This document shows, in pieces, positions 1-10,273 of a stretch of DNA of 64,000 bases. Position 1 is the stretch's first letter, and each line of letters begins with the position of its first letter. The notes under the pieces were generated by a model, which was not told the DNA's origin, did no database searches, and was given only the letters and a program-made list of their open reading frames with translations. The stretch covers positions 1 to 64,000 of the forward strand of contig SSXW01000012.1 of assembly GCA_009469585.1 (NCBI GenBank), read 5' to 3'. The translations under genes were made by a program, and so were the position numbers. Origin of the DNA: Dechloromonas sp. Dech2017. Lineage in GTDB: Bacteria; Pseudomonadota; Gammaproteobacteria; Burkholderiales; Rhodocyclaceae.

Positions 1-203
1 GCCAGACCGGCAAGATCGTCGCTCCGCAGCTCTACATCGCGGTCGGCATTTCCGGTGCCATCCAGCACCTGGCCGGGATGAAGGACTCGAAGGTGATCGT
101 CGCCATCAACAAGGATCCGGATGCGCCCATCTTCCAGGTGGCGGATTACGGCTTGGTGGCGGATTTGTTCGAAACGATCCCGGCGCTGGCCGCAGCCGTC
201 TAA
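1..203 (+). CDS. etfA: Electron transfer flavoprotein alpha subunit, C-terminal end (partial)
   Basis: The 5' part lies outside the window. The visible 66 codons read through the FAD-binding C-terminal domain of Etf[20 protein letters not shown], then IQHLAGM and [20 protein letters not shown], which are signature stretches of the family. EtfA pairs with EtfB and carries electrons from acyl-CoA dehydrogenases to ETF-ubiquinone oxidoreductase. The next two genes downstream are exactly those partners, so this is the end of an etfBA-acd-etfQO type operon. The stop is followed after 26 bases by the dehydrogenase start. Confidence 0.95.
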   Translation, partial: QTGKIVAPQLYIAVGISGAIQHLAGMKDSKVIVAINKDPDAPIFQVADYGLVADLFETIPALAAAV

Positions 204-229
204 ACCAAAAAGTTACAGGAGAAACCCGT

Positions 230-2008
230 ATGAGCATCTATAACGCACCGCTGCGCGACATGACCTTCGTCCTCAAGGAAATCGCCGGCCTGGAAGAAAT
301 CTGCGCCCTGCCGGGCAATGAGGAATGTTCGGTCGACCTGGTCGAGTCCATCCTCGACGAAGCGGCCAAGTTCGCCACCGGCGTGCTCGACCCGATCAAC
401 CGCGGCGGCGACACCACCGGCTCGGTCTGCAAGGACGGCGTGGTGACCACGGCGCCCGGCTTCCAGGACGCCTACAAGCTGTTCTGCGAAACCGGCTGGA
501 TGGCCATGCCCTTCGACCCCGAATACGGCGGCCAGGGCTTGCCGGCCGCGGTGACCATGGCGGTCAATGAAATGTGGAAGTCGTCGAACATGGCCTTCGC
601 GCTGTGCCCGATGCTGACCGGCGGCGCCATCGAGGCCATCGCCCACCACGCATCCGACGAACTGAAGCAGAAATACCTGCCGAAGATGATCGAAGGCACG
701 TGGACCGGCACGATGAACCTGACCGAGCCAAACGCCGGCTCCGATCTGGCGGCGATCATCAGCAAGGCCAAGCCGGCCGGCGATGGCAGCTACCTGGTCA
801 GCGGCACCAAGATTTTCATCACCTGGGGCGAGAACGACTGCGCCGAGAACATCATCCACCTGGTGCTGGCCCGCCTGCCGGATGCGCCGCCGGGACTGAA
901 GGGCATTTCGCTCTTCCTGGTCCCCAAGTTCCTGGTCAACGACGACGGTTCGCTGGGCCAGCGCAACGACCTGATCTGCGCCTCCATCGAACACAAGCTC
1001 GGCATCCACGGCAGCCCGACGGCGGTCATGTCCTACGGCGAGAACGACCAGTGCGTCGGCTACCTGATCGGCGAGGAAAACAAGGGTGTCGGCTACATGT
1101 TCACCATGATGAACCACGCCCGGGTCAACGTCGGCCTCGAAGGCGTCGGCATCGCCGAGCGCGCCTACCAGCACGCCCTGTGGTACGCCCGTGAGCGCGT
1201 GCAGGGCAAGATCATCGGTGACAAGTCCGGCGAGAAGAAGACCATCCTGCATCATCCGGACGTGCGTCGCCTGCTGATGGAATGCAAGTCGCGCACCGAA
1301 GCCATGCGCACGCTGGCCTACTACGCCGCCGCCCAGATCGACCGCGCCCATGCCGGCGATGCCGCGGCGCAGGCCCGCATCGACCTGCTGACACCGGTGG
1401 TCAAGGGCTGGAGCACGGAGCAGGGCGTCGAGCTGTCGTCCACCGCGCTGCAGGTCTTCGGTGGTGTCGGCTTCGTCGAGGAAACCGGCGCCGCGCAGTA
1501 CTACCGCGATTCGCGCATCACGACCATTTACGAAGGGACGACGGCCATCCAGGCCAACGACCTGGTCGGTCGCAAGCTGGCCCGCGAAAAGGTCCCTGGC
1601 GCCGCGATGCAGGCGTTGATCGCCGAGATGTCGGCCGATGCCGAAGCCATCGGCGCCAATGCCGACCTGGCTTCGATCGCGGTCAACCTGAAAAACGGCA
1701 TCAAGGCGCTGTCGACCGCCGCCGACTGGATCATCGCCAACTACGATAGCGCCCCGGCCGATGTCCATGCTGGTTCGGTGCCTTTCCTCAAGCTGACCGG
1801 CATCGTCGTCGGCGGCTGGCTGATGGCCAAATCGGCCGCGGTGGCTGCCAGGCACTTGGCCGAAGGCAGCACCGACACCTTCTACCAGGCCAAGCTGGCC
1901 ACCGCCGGCTACTTCGCCGCCCACCAGCTGCCGTTCGCCGCCGCCTATGCCGCCGAAGTGACCGGTGGCGCGGCGTCCACGCTCGGCCTGGCCGAACCCC
2001 TGTTCTGA
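230..2008 (+). CDS. Acyl-CoA dehydrogenase with extended C-terminal domain
   Basis: This is a 592-residue flavoprotein dehydrogenase, longer than the ~380-residue classical enzymes because of the extra C-terminal domain of the DmdC/FadE-like branch. Visible motifs are LTEPNAGSDLAAI in the FAD and substrate pocket, IEHKLGIHGSPTAVM, and RITTIYEGTTAIQ, where Glu435 is the expected catalytic base. It would oxidise an acyl-CoA to the 2-enoyl-CoA and give electrons to EtfAB, which is encoded just upstream. A GGAG Shine-Dalgarno sequence precedes the ATG. Relatives are often named 3-methylmercaptopropionyl-CoA dehydrogenase, but the sequence does not fix the substrate; a medium or long-chain acyl-CoA is equally possible. 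Confidence 0.93.
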   Translation: MSIYNAPLRDMTFVLKEIAGLEEICALPGNEECSVDLVESILDEAAKFATGVLDPINRGGDTTGSVCKDGVVTTAPGFQDAYKLFCETGWMAMPFDPEYGGQGLPAAVTMAVNEMWKSSNMAFALCPMLTGGAIEAIAHHASDELKQKYLPKMIEGTWTGTMNLTEPNAGSDLAAIISKAKPAGDGSYLVSGTKIFITWGENDCAENIIHLVLARLPDAPPGLKGISLFLVPKFLVNDDGSLGQRNDLICASIEHKLGIHGSPTAVMSYGENDQCVGYLIGEENKGVGYMFTMMNHARVNVGLEGVGIAERAYQHALWYARERVQGKIIGDKSGEKKTILHHPDVRRLLMECKSRTEAMRTLAYYAAAQIDRAHAGDAAAQARIDLLTPVVKGWSTEQGVELSSTALQVFGGVGFVEETGAAQYYRDSRITTIYEGTTAIQANDLVGRKLAREKVPGAAMQALIAEMSADAEAIGANADLASIAVNLKNGIKALSTAADWIIANYDSAPADVHAGSVPFLKLTGIVVGGWLMAKSAAVAARHLAEGSTDTFYQAKLATAGYFAAHQLPFAAAYAAEVTGGAASTLGLAEPLF

Positions 2009-2017
2009 GGCCTGGCC

Positions 2018-3655
2018 ATGCGTACCGATCGCGAGGCGATGGAATACGACGTGGTGATCGTCGGCGGCGGCCCCTCCGGGCTGGCCGCGGCGATTCGCCT
2101 CAAGCAGCTGGTCGGGGAGACCGGCAAGGAGGTCTCGGTCTGCCTGCTCGAAAAGGGCTCGGAAATCGGCGCCCACATCCTGTCCGGCGCCGTCATCGAG
2201 CCGAAGGCGCTGGCCGAACTGTTCCCCGACTGGCAGCAGCGCGGCGCGCCGCTCAACACGCCGGCCGGTGAAGACAAGCTGCTCTTTCTGACCGAAGGTG
2301 GCTCGTTCAAGCTGCCGACGCCGCCGCAGATGGCCAACCACGGCAACTACATCATCAGCCTGGGCAACCTGGCCCGCTGGCTGGGCGAGCAGGCCGAGGC
2401 GCTGGGCGTCGAGATCTATCCGGGTTTTGCCGCCGCCGAAGTGCTCTACCACGAGGACGGCACGGTCAAGGGCGTCGCCACCGGCGACCTCGGCCTCGGC
2501 AAGGACGGCCAGCCCGGGCCCAACTTCCAGCCGGGCATGGAGTTGCACGCCCGCCAGACCCTCTTCGCCGAAGGCTGCCGCGGCTCGCTGACCAAGACCC
2601 TGTTCGAGCAGTTCGCGCTGCGCGACGGCGTCGATCCGCAGACCTACGGCATCGGCATCAAAGAGCTGTGGGAAGTCGATCCGGCCAAGCATCAGCCGGG
2701 ATTGATCGTGCACACCGTCGGCTGGCCGCTGGCCTCCGACACCTACGGCGGCTCCTTCATGTACCACCTGGAGAACAACTTGGTCGCCATCGGCATGGTC
2801 GTCGGCCTCGATTACCAGAACCCCTGGCTGTCGCCCTACGAAGAGTTCCAGCGCTACAAGACGCATCCGGCCATCCGAGACACCTTCGCCGGCGGCCGGC
2901 GCATTTCGTACGGCGCTCGGGCGCTGTCCGAAGGCGGCTGGCAGTCGGTGCCCAAGCTGACCTTCCCGGGCGGCCTGCTGGTCGGCGACACGGCCGGCTT
3001 CCTCAATGTGCCCAAGATCAAGGGCACGCACATGGCGATGAAGTCCGGCATGGTCGCCGCCGAGGCGGTGTTCGAACACCTGTTCAAGGAAAACGCCGGC
3101 GCCGAGGCCACCGAGTACGCCGAGCAACTGAAGCAAAGCTGGCTGTGGGACGAGCTTTACACCGTGCGCAACATCCGCCCGGCCTTCAAGTGGGGGCTGT
3201 GGGGGGCGCTGGCCTACGGGGCGATTGACACCTACGTCTTCAAGGGCAAGGCGCCGTGGACCCTGCATCACCACGAGGATCACACGCAACTTGGCGACAA
3301 GAACGCCTACCCGAAGATCGCCTACCCCAAGCCGGACGGCCAGCTGACTTTCGACCGCCTGTCGTCGGTCTTCCTGTCGGCGACCAACCACGAGGAAAAC
3401 CAGCCGACCCACCTGCGCCTGAAGGACGAGAGCGTCGCCATCAGCGTCAATTACGCCAAATTCGGTGCGCCGGAAACGCGTTATTGCCCGGCCGGTGTCT
3501 ACGAAATCCTCGGCGAGGAGGAGGGCAAGCCCCGCCTGCAGATCAACGGCCAGAACTGCCTGCACTGCAAGACCTGCGACATCAAGGACCCGACCCAGAA
3601 CATCGTGTGGACGGTGCCGGAGGGCGGCGGCGGGCCGAACTATCCCAACATGTAA
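2018..3655 (+). CDS. Electron transfer flavoprotein-ubiquinone oxidoreductase
   Basis: This 545-residue protein is a standard-length ETF-QO. The N-terminal dinucleotide fold [18 protein letters not shown] binds FAD. The ubiquinone-binding and membrane-surface part follows. A C-terminal ferredoxin-like segment carries four cysteines (YCPAGVYEI, then [13 protein letters not shown]) for one [4Fe-4S] cluster. It oxidises reduced ETF and reduces ubiquinone at the membrane. It starts 9 bases after the acyl-CoA dehydrogenase stop, so the two are co-transcribed. A start at the second ATG (MEYDVVIVG, eight codons later) is possible. Confidence 0.96.
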   Translation: MRTDREAMEYDVVIVGGGPSGLAAAIRLKQLVGETGKEVSVCLLEKGSEIGAHILSGAVIEPKALAELFPDWQQRGAPLNTPAGEDKLLFLTEGGSFKLPTPPQMANHGNYIISLGNLARWLGEQAEALGVEIYPGFAAAEVLYHEDGTVKGVATGDLGLGKDGQPGPNFQPGMELHARQTLFAEGCRGSLTKTLFEQFALRDGVDPQTYGIGIKELWEVDPAKHQPGLIVHTVGWPLASDTYGGSFMYHLENNLVAIGMVVGLDYQNPWLSPYEEFQRYKTHPAIRDTFAGGRRISYGARALSEGGWQSVPKLTFPGGLLVGDTAGFLNVPKIKGTHMAMKSGMVAAEAVFEHLFKENAGAEATEYAEQLKQSWLWDELYTVRNIRPAFKWGLWGALAYGAIDTYVFKGKAPWTLHHHEDHTQLGDKNAYPKIAYPKPDGQLTFDRLSSVFLSATNHEENQPTHLRLKDESVAISVNYAKFGAPETRYCPAGVYEILGEEEGKPRLQINGQNCLHCKTCDIKDPTQNIVWTVPEGGGGPNYPNM

Positions 3656-3673
3656 GCGGTGCCGGTTGCCCGC

Positions 3674-3712
3674 CATCGCCGCGGTCAACCGGAAAAAAAG
3701 CCGAAAAACCAA
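3674..3712 (-). repeat. Dispersed T-rich/GGTCGACC intergenic repeat, copy 1 (inverted)
   Basis: Read on the minus strand it gives TTTTTCGGC, then TTTTTTTCCGGTTGACCGC, matching the ~40 bp repeat family found between genes throughout this window. This copy has GGTTGACC instead of the palindromic GGTCGACC. It lies between the ETF-QO gene and the DUF485 gene, about 60 bases before the DUF485 start. Confidence 0.8.
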
Positions 3713-3769
3713 AAACCAGAGAACAGCAACACGCGTTTGTTTCAAAACATCGGAGTCACAGGAGGTCTT

Positions 3770-4084
3770 ATGTCTCAACCCACAATCCAGGCAAAAATCC
3801 GGAGCAATCCGAAATTTGCCGAACTGGTCGGCAAGCGCACGCGCTTCGCCATCGTTCTTTCGCTCATCGTGCTGGTGCCTTACTACGCCTTCATGATGGT
3901 CACCGCCTTCAACCCGGCCCTGCTCGCCATGCCGCTCGGCGAAGGCAGCGTGCTCACCGTCGGCTGGCCGGTCGGCGCCGTGCTCATCATCGGCTCGTGG
4001 ATCCTGACCGGCATCTACATCAGCCGGGCCAACGGCGAATTCGATTCGCTGACCGAACAAGTACTCCGGGAGTCCAAGAAATGA
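3770..4084 (+). CDS. DUF485 membrane protein (acetate symporter partner, YjcH-like)
   Basis: This is a 104-residue protein with two predicted membrane helices (about residues 23-45 and 62-82) and a charged C-terminus. DUF485 proteins such as E. coli YjcH are encoded directly before the ActP acetate symporter. The same layout is present here, with a 4-base ATGA overlap into the symporter gene. The ATG was chosen because a perfect AGGAGG lies 4 bases upstream; an open frame extends further 5' but has no such signal. The role is inferred as an accessory small subunit of the transporter. Confidence 0.88.
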   Translation: MSQPTIQAKIRSNPKFAELVGKRTRFAIVLSLIVLVPYYAFMMVTAFNPALLAMPLGEGSVLTVGWPVGAVLIIGSWILTGIYISRANGEFDSLTEQVLRESKK

Positions 4085-5754
4085 AGCGTTCCCTCTCCGC
4101 CCTGATCACGGGCACCCTGCTCGCCGTCTCGCTGTCCGCCTTCGCGGCCGGCGGCGCCATCGAAGGTGTCGAGAAGCAGCCGATCAACGTCAGCGCCATC
4201 GCCATGTTCCTGGTCTTCGTCGTCGCCACGCTGGGCATCACCTACTGGGCGTCGACCCGCACCAAGTCCACCGCCGACTTCTACACCGCCGGCGGCGGCA
4301 TCACCGGCTTCCAGAACGGCATGGCCATCGCCGGCGACTACATGTCGGCGGCCACCCTGCTCGGCCTGACCTCGCTGGTCTATTCGAAAGGCTTCGACGG
4401 CTTCATCTACACCATCAGCTTCTTCGTCGGCTGGCCGATCATCCTCTTCCTGATCGCCGAACGGCTGCGCAATCTCGGTAAATTCACCTTCGCCGACATC
4501 GCCTCCTACCGCCTCGACCAGAGCCGCATCCGTACCTTCGCCGCCTTCGGCTCGCTGACCGTCGTCTTCTTCTACCTGATCGTCCAGATGGTCGGTGCTG
4601 GCCAGCTGATCCAGTTGCTCTTCGGGCTGGAATACAACTACGCGGTGGTTTGCGTCGGCATCCTGATGATGATCTACGTCACCTTCGGCGGCATGGTCGC
4701 CACCACCTGGGTACAGATCATCAAGGCCGGCCTGCTGCTCGGCGGCGGCACGCTGCTCATGATCCTCGCCTTCAGCAAGTTCGGCTTCTCCTTCGACACG
4801 CTGTTCACCCAGGCCATCGCCGCCCACAAGACCGGCACCGCCATCATGGCCCCCGGCAAGCTGATGGCCGACCCGGTCTCCGCCGTGTCGCTGTCGCTCG
4901 CCCTGCTCTTCGGCACGGCCGGCCTGCCGCACATCATGATGCGCTTCTTCACCGTGCCCAACGCCAAGGAGGCCCGCAAGTCGGTGTTCTACGCCACCGG
5001 CTTCATCGGCTTCTTCTTCCTCGTCGTCATCATCCTCGGCATCTCGGCCATCGTCATCGTCGGCCAGGATCCGCAGTTCTTCGAAGGCGGCCAGGTTGGC
5101 GGCAAGCTGATCGGCGGCAACAACATGCCGGTCATGCACCTGGCCAAGGCGGTCGGCGGCGACGTCTTCCTCGGCTTCCTGTCGGCCGTCGCCTTCGCCA
5201 CCATCCTCGCCGTCGTCTCCGGCCTGGCACTGGCCGGCGCCTCGGCCATCTCGCACGACCTCTACGCCCGTGTCATCAAGAAGGGCGAGGCGAGCAGCGC
5301 CCAGGAAATGCAGGTCACCAAGTACGCCTCGGTCGCCATCGGCATCGTCGCCATCGTCCTCGGCATCCTGTTCAAGGACCAGAACGTCGCCTTCCTGGTC
5401 GCCCTGGCCTTCGGCGTTGCCGCTTCGGTCAACTTCCCGGTGCTCATCCTGTCCATGTACTGGAAGGGCCTGACCACGCGCGGCGCGCTGTGGGGCGGCG
5501 TCGCCGGCCTGGTTTCGGCGGTCGGCCTGGTCATCCTGTCGCCGGCGGTGTGGGTCAAGGTGCTGGGCAATGCCCAGCCGGTCTTCCCCTACGACCACCC
5601 GGCCATCATCTCGATGACGCTGGCCTTCTTCGTCACCTGGCTGCTCTCGGTGACCGACAAGAGCGCCCGCGCCGGCAAGGAAGCCGAGGCCTTCGAGGAG
5701 CAGTACATCCGCGCCCAGACCGGCCTAGGCGCCGCCGGCGCCCACAACCACTAG
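4081..5754 (+). CDS. actP: Cation:acetate symporter, SSS family
   Basis: This is a 557-residue solute:sodium symporter. It begins with a cleavable-looking signal segment ([17 protein letters not shown]) as in ActP, followed by about 13 membrane helices. SSS family landmarks include [29 protein letters not shown] and [17 protein letters not shown]. It would take up acetate or other short monocarboxylates with a cation. It overlaps the DUF485 gene by 4 bases and is followed by a clear hairpin terminator. A second, more distant symporter of this superfamily lies at 36.9 kb. Confidence 0.93.
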   Translation: MKRSLSALITGTLLAVSLSAFAAGGAIEGVEKQPINVSAIAMFLVFVVATLGITYWASTRTKSTADFYTAGGGITGFQNGMAIAGDYMSAATLLGLTSLVYSKGFDGFIYTISFFVGWPIILFLIAERLRNLGKFTFADIASYRLDQSRIRTFAAFGSLTVVFFYLIVQMVGAGQLIQLLFGLEYNYAVVCVGILMMIYVTFGGMVATTWVQIIKAGLLLGGGTLLMILAFSKFGFSFDTLFTQAIAAHKTGTAIMAPGKLMADPVSAVSLSLALLFGTAGLPHIMMRFFTVPNAKEARKSVFYATGFIGFFFLVVIILGISAIVIVGQDPQFFEGGQVGGKLIGGNNMPVMHLAKAVGGDVFLGFLSAVAFATILAVVSGLALAGASAISHDLYARVIKKGEASSAQEMQVTKYASVAIGIVAIVLGILFKDQNVAFLVALAFGVAASVNFPVLILSMYWKGLTTRGALWGGVAGLVSAVGLVILSPAVWVKVLGNAQPVFPYDHPAIISMTLAFFVTWLLSVTDKSARAGKEAEAFEEQYIRAQTGLGAAGAHNH

Positions 5755-5809
5755 ACCACCTCTGCGGGGAGGGCGGCGGCACACTGCCCCGCCGTCCTCT
5801 TCGTCTTCG

Positions 5810-5832
5810 GGAGCCTGCGGGCTCCTTTTTTT
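5810..5832 (+). terminator. Rho-independent terminator after actP
   Basis: A perfect 6 bp stem (GGAGCC/GGCTCC) with a TGCG tetraloop is followed directly by seven T residues. It lies 55 bases after the symporter stop and ends that operon. Confidence 0.9.
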
Positions 5833-5904
5833 GTCCACGGCGGGCCGTGGCGCCCGGCCGAAAGTGGCCTAACATCGTGCCTGTGGCAACTTGGGTGCGA
5901 CGCG

Positions 5905-8900
5905 ATGCAAGACGATGGCGAATCCCTCCGCCTGGCCATCGGCCAGGCCTGCCGCCGCGACGAAGCGGCTTGCCTGGCGGCGCTCGGCCGCGAGGTGGCG
6001 GCGCTCGATGTGGACCGTGGCGCCGTCGACACCCTGGCCCGCCAGCTGGTCGTCGCGGTGCGCCGGGAGCGCCGGCAGGCCGGCGGCGTCGACCGGCTGA
6101 TGCACGAGTACGCGCTGTCCAGCCGGGAGGGCATCGCCCTGATGTGCCTGGCCGAAGCCCTGCTGCGCATTCCCGACCCCCCGACCGTCGACAGCCTGAT
6201 CCGCGACAAGATCAGCCGCGGCGACTGGGCCGCCCACCTCGGCGGCAGCCCCTCGCTCTTCGTCAATGCGGCGAGCTGGGGGCTGATGCTGACCGGCAAG
6301 CTGGTCGCCACGCACAGCGCCGACGACCTCGGCGGCGCCCTCGGCCGGCTGCTCGCCAAGGGCGGCGAGCCGCTGGTCCGCAAGGGCGTCGATTTCGCCA
6401 TGCGCCTGCTCGGCCAGCAGTTCGTCATGGGCGAGACCATCGCCGCCGCGCTCAAGCGGGCCGCCGCCAACGCGACGCGCGGCTACACCCATTCCTTCGA
6501 CATGCTGGGCGAGGCGGCGCTGACCGCGGCCGACGCCGAGCGCTACGCCGCGGCCTACGCCGAGGCCATCCATGCCATCGGCCGGGCCGGCGCCGGGCGC
6601 GGCGTTGTCGCCGGGCCGGGAATCTCGGTCAAGCTGTCGGCGCTGCATCCGCGCTACGCCCGCAGCCAGCGCGAGCGGGTGATGGCCGAGCTGTTGCCCC
6701 GCCTGCGCCAGTTGCTGCGCCTCGCCCGCGACTACGACATCGGCCTCAACATCGACGCCGAGGAGGCCGACCGCCTCGACCTGTCACTCGACCTCCTTGC
6801 AGCACTGGCCGGCGACCCCGAACTGGCCGGCTGGCGGGGCCTTGGCTTCGTCGTCCAGGCCTACCAGAAGCGCTGCCCCCTGGTCATCGACTACCTGGTC
6901 GACCTGGCCCGGCGCCGCGGTCGCCGCCTGATGGTCCGCCTGGTCAAGGGCGCCTACTGGGACAGCGAGATCAAGCGCGCCCAGGTCGACGGCCTGGCCG
7001 ACTACCCGGTCTACACCCGCAAGGCGCACACCGATGTCGCCTACCTGGCCTGCGCCGGCCGCCTGCTGGCGGCGCCCGACGCCGTCTACCCGCAGTTCGC
7101 CACGCACAACGCCCACACCCTGGCCAGCATCCACCAGATGGCGTTGGCCGCCGGCGTGGACGACTACGAGTTCCAGTGCCTGCACGGCATGGGCGAAAGC
7201 CTCTACGACCACGTCGTCGGCCCGGCCCATCTCGGCCGGCGCTGCCGCATCTATGCGCCGGTCGGCACGCACCGCACGCTGCTCCCCTACCTGGTGCGCC
7301 GCCTGCTCGAAAACGGCGCCAACTCGTCCTTCGTCAATCGCCTGGTCGACGAGCGGGTGGCGGTCGACGCCCTGGTCGAGGACCCGCTGGCCATCCTGGG
7401 CCGCACCGGCGGCCACCGCCATCCGGCCATCCCGCTGCCCGGCGCGCTGTACGGCCCGGGGCCGGTCAATTCGGCCGGCCTCGACCTGGCCGACGAGCCG
7501 ACGCTGGCCGGCCTGGCCGCCGCCCTCGACAGCCTGGCCGGGCACGCCTGGGCGGCGGCGCCCCTGGTCGCCGGTGTCGACCCCGTACCCGGCCAGGCGC
7601 GGCCGGTGCATAACCCGGCCGACCGTGGCGACCCGGTGGGCAGCGTCATCGAGGCCGAAGCCGCCCTGGTCGATCGGGCGCTGGCCCAGGCCGCGGCGGC
7701 CAGCGCCGGCTGGCACGCCACGCCGCCCACCGAGCGGGCGCGGCTGCTGCGGCGGGCGGCCGACGAACTGGAAGGGGCGCGCGATGCCATCGTCAGCCTG
7801 TGCCTGCGCGAAGCCGGCAAGACCTGGCCCAATGCCGTGGCCGAGCTGCGCGAGGCGGTCGATTTCTGCCGCTACTACGCGCAGCAGCTGGTCGACGGGG
7901 CTTTCCGGGAGCCGGCGGTAGCGCCCGGCCCGGTGGCCTGCATCAGCCCGTGGAATTTCCCGCTCGCCATCTTCGTCGGCCAGGTCAGCGCGGCGCTCGC
8001 CGCCGGCAGTCCGGTGCTCGCCAAGCCGGCCGAGCAGACGCCGCTGATCGCCCATCTCGCCGTGCAGTTGCTGCACCGGGCCGGGATACCGCCGGCCGTG
8101 CTGCAGTTGCTGCCCGGCCGCGGCGAGGTGGTCGGCGAGCGCCTGTGCGCCGACCCCCGGGTGCGCGGCGTGCTGTTCACCGGCTCGACCGCGGTCGCCC
8201 GCCGCATCAACCGGCGTATCAACCGCAACCTCGCCGGCCGCGACGGGGTCCGCCTGGTCGCCGAAACCGGCGGCCAGAATGCCATGATCGTCGACTCCTC
8301 GGCGCTCCCCGAGCAGGTCGTCCAGGATGTGCTGGTTTCCGCCTTCGACAGCGCCGGCCAGCGCTGCTCGGCGCTGCGCGTCCTCTGCCTGCAGGACGAC
8401 ATCGCCGGGCCGACGCTGGCCCTGCTCAAGGCGGCCATGGCCGAACTGCGGGTCGGCGATCCGCGCCGGCTGGCCACCGACATCGGCCCGGTCATCGACG
8501 AGGCGGCGCAGGGTGCGCTGCTCGCCCACGTCGAGGCCATGGCCGCCGCCGGCTGTCCGGTGCACCGCCTGCCGCTGCCGGCGGATTGTGCCGCCGGCAG
8601 CTTCGTGCCGCCGACGCTGATCGAGATCGCCGACATCGGCCAGCTGCCGGGCGAAGTCTTCGGGCCGGTGCTGCACGTGCTGCGCTACGCCGCCGACCGC
8701 CTGCCGGCCCTGGTCGATGCCATCAACGCCACCGGCTACGGCCTGACCCTGGGCATCCACAGCCGCATCGACGAAACCATACGGCTGATCGTCGACCGGG
8801 CGCGGGTCGGCAACATCTACGTCAACCGCAACATGGTCGGCGCCGTGGTCGGTGTCCAGCCCTTCGGCGGCGAGGGTCTGTCGGGGACCGGGCCGAAGGC

Positions 8901-9519
8901 CGGCGGCCCGCTCTACCTGCCGCGTTTGGCCGACGTGGCCCGCCTGCCGCCGGCCGCCCTTGGCCTGTCGGCCCGGCCACCGAACGTCCTGCTGGCCGCA
9001 CTCGCCGCCTGGGCGGCCGACACCGGCCAGGCGGCGCTGGCCGAACGCTGTGCCGGGGACGGCGCGCACAGCCTGGTCGACCAGGAGCTGGCGCTGCCCG
9101 GGCCGACCGGCGAGGACAACCGCCTGCGCTTCCTGCCCCGCGGCCGCCTCCTGTGCCGGGCGGGCACGGCCGACGAGTTGTCGCGCCAGCTGGCCGCTGT
9201 GCTCGCCACCGGCAACCAGCCGGCGGTCGAGGACGGGCCGGCCGCCCGCCAGTGGCAGGCCGGGCTGCCGCCGGCCGTGGCGGCAGCCATCGCCTGGCAG
9301 GCGGCCGGCGACTTCAGCGGCCTGGCCGGCGTGCTCGGTGCCGGCGACGCGGCGCTGCGCCAAGCGATGGCGGCCGGTGACGGCGCCCTGCTGCCGCTCT
9401 ACGCGCCGCTCGGCGTCGACGGCGTCTATCCGCTGCACCGCCTGCTGGTCGAGCGGGTGGTCAGCGTCAATACGGCGGCGGCCGGCGGCAACCCGCGCTT
9501 GCTGACCCTGGCCGGCTGA
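5905..9519 (+). CDS. putA: Bifunctional proline dehydrogenase / L-glutamate gamma-semialdehyde dehydrogenase
   Basis: This 1204-residue enzyme oxidises proline to glutamate in two steps. The FAD-containing proline dehydrogenase half shows GISVKLSALHPRYARSQ, NIDAEEADRLDLSLDL and RLVKGAYWDSEIKRAQ. The NAD-dependent aldehyde dehydrogenase half shows SPWNFPLAIFVGQ, FTGSTAVARRI and GQRCSALRVL, with Cys821 as the predicted nucleophile. A further ~190-residue C-terminal domain (GPTGEDNRLRFLPRG, ending VNTAAAGGNPRLLTL) is typical of longer PutAs. The N-terminal ribbon-helix-helix DNA-binding domain of E. coli PutA is missing, so this is a non-regulatory (type B) form. The glutamate dehydrogenase at 19.4 kb could continue the pathway. 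Confidence 0.96.
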   Translation: MQDDGESLRLAIGQACRRDEAACLAALGREVAALDVDRGAVDTLARQLVVAVRRERRQAGGVDRLMHEYALSSREGIALMCLAEALLRIPDPPTVDSLIRDKISRGDWAAHLGGSPSLFVNAASWGLMLTGKLVATHSADDLGGALGRLLAKGGEPLVRKGVDFAMRLLGQQFVMGETIAAALKRAAANATRGYTHSFDMLGEAALTAADAERYAAAYAEAIHAIGRAGAGRGVVAGPGISVKLSALHPRYARSQRERVMAELLPRLRQLLRLARDYDIGLNIDAEEADRLDLSLDLLAALAGDPELAGWRGLGFVVQAYQKRCPLVIDYLVDLARRRGRRLMVRLVKGAYWDSEIKRAQVDGLADYPVYTRKAHTDVAYLACAGRLLAAPDAVYPQFATHNAHTLASIHQMALAAGVDDYEFQCLHGMGESLYDHVVGPAHLGRRCRIYAPVGTHRTLLPYLVRRLLENGANSSFVNRLVDERVAVDALVEDPLAILGRTGGHRHPAIPLPGALYGPGPVNSAGLDLADEPTLAGLAAALDSLAGHAWAAAPLVAGVDPVPGQARPVHNPADRGDPVGSVIEAEAALVDRALAQAAAASAGWHATPPTERARLLRRAADELEGARDAIVSLCLREAGKTWPNAVAELREAVDFCRYYAQQLVDGAFREPAVAPGPVACISPWNFPLAIFVGQVSAALAAGSPVLAKPAEQTPLIAHLAVQLLHRAGIPPAVLQLLPGRGEVVGERLCADPRVRGVLFTGSTAVARRINRRINRNLAGRDGVRLVAETGGQNAMIVDSSALPEQVVQDVLVSAFDSAGQRCSALRVLCLQDDIAGPTLALLKAAMAELRVGDPRRLATDIGPVIDEAAQGALLAHVEAMAAAGCPVHRLPLPADCAAGSFVPPTLIEIADIGQLPGEVFGPVLHVLRYAADRLPALVDAINATGYGLTLGIHSRIDETIRLIVDRARVGNIYVNRNMVGAVVGVQPFGGEGLSGTGPKAGGPLYLPRLADVARLPPAALGLSARPPNVLLAALAAWAADTGQAALAERCAGDGAHSLVDQELALPGPTGEDNRLRFLPRGRLLCRAGTADELSRQLAAVLATGNQPAVEDGPAARQWQAGLPPAVAAAIAWQAAGDFSGLAGVLGAGDAALRQAMAAGDGALLPLYAPLGVDGVYPLHRLLVERVVSVNTAAAGGNPRLLTLAG

Positions 9520-9642
9520 GCCGGCGAGCGGGCAGGGCGGCCGGGCGGAAGCCGGCGCTGGAGAAGTGCCGGTGTCGGAAAACCTTACAGGGGCATCCGG
9601 CGGCTATGCCGAAATCCTCTTGCCCGCTGGCTTTCGGCTGCC

Positions 9643-9658
9643 CGGCATCTTGTTTGCT
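9643..9658 (+). promoter_or_regulatory. Sigma-54-type (-24/-12) promoter
   Basis: The sequence GGCA-TC-TTGT-TTGC-T matches the RpoN consensus TGGCACG-N4-TTGCW with exact spacing between the GG and GC elements. It points rightward and ends about 130 bases before the start of the small hypothetical gene at 9791. This is a pattern match only; no activator site was identified. Confidence 0.5.
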
Positions 9659-9790
9659 AGAGATTGGCCACAGATCAGACGGGTCAGCCGGCCGGTGCCG
9701 TGGGCGTGCCAACGGCTTGCAGCAGCCATGCCGTCTCGGGCTTGCGAGGAGATGAGCCCAGACCACCGTGGCCAACGAGGAGGGATAATA

Positions 9791-10156
9791 ATGACCGAGC
9801 AGGCTGACCCCCCCAACAAGGCGCTGAGGATACTCCTCGAGGCGCTGACGACCATTTCCTATCTCAAGCGCGAGAGCGGCCAGGCTTCGGCTATTGCCGA
9901 ATTTGCCCTCGACTGCTACGGCAAGGCGATCAGGGAGGCCGGGGCGGAAGACAGGTCCGCTCCGGAAAGCGACGTCGTGCCGTCGGTCAGGGAGTGGCGT
10001 TCGGCGAGGTCGGGGTGGTCCGGCCGCTATTTCGAACCCGGGCACGGCCAGTCGCGCCGGCATGGCGAGCGTCGCCGCGTCGATTGCGGCCCGCCGGCCG
10101 GTTGCGCCGAGCGGCGTGTGATGGGCGATCGGCGGGCGGAGCGGCGCGGTCGCTGA
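9791..10156 (+). CDS. Hypothetical small protein
   Basis: This is a 121-residue protein that I do not recognise. The first ~50 residues (starting MTEQADPPNKALRILLEAL) look like a genuine soluble alpha-helical domain. The rest is rich in Arg, Gly and Ser with many RR pairs and may be disordered, or the true end may differ. The ATG has a GAGGAGGG Shine-Dalgarno sequence 8 bases upstream. The open frame extends 5' to 9566, but that part has no ribosome site. A sigma-54-like promoter lies ~130 bases upstream, and a copy of the dispersed repeat follows the stop. Confidence 0.5.
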   Translation: MTEQADPPNKALRILLEALTTISYLKRESGQASAIAEFALDCYGKAIREAGAEDRSAPESDVVPSVREWRSARSGWSGRYFEPGHGQSRRHGERRRVDCGPPAGCAERRVMGDRRAERRGR

Positions 10157-10208
10157 GTTCGCGCCGCGGCCTTGCCCTGCGGGGGCATGGGCGGCGTGCC
10201 TGTGACAG

Positions 10209-10248
10209 ATTTCGATTTTGGCCGTTTTTTGCTGTCGACCGCAGCACT
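10209..10248 (+). repeat. Dispersed T-rich/GGTCGACC intergenic repeat, copy 2
   Basis: It contains TTTCGATTTTGGCCG, then TTTTTTGCTGTCGACCGCAG, and fits the family consensus well. It sits between the hypothetical gene and the convergent cupin gene. Confidence 0.85.
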
Positions 10249-10273
10249 CGGCCCGGCGCTCGCCAGGCGGCGT

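Noticed and set aside
200..4060. A very long open frame on the minus strand opposite the acyl-CoA dehydrogenase and ETF-QO genes
   Set aside because: It is a product of GC-rich codon bias antisense to two clear genes. Its translation is low-complexity and matches no family. The same holds for other long antisense frames in the window.
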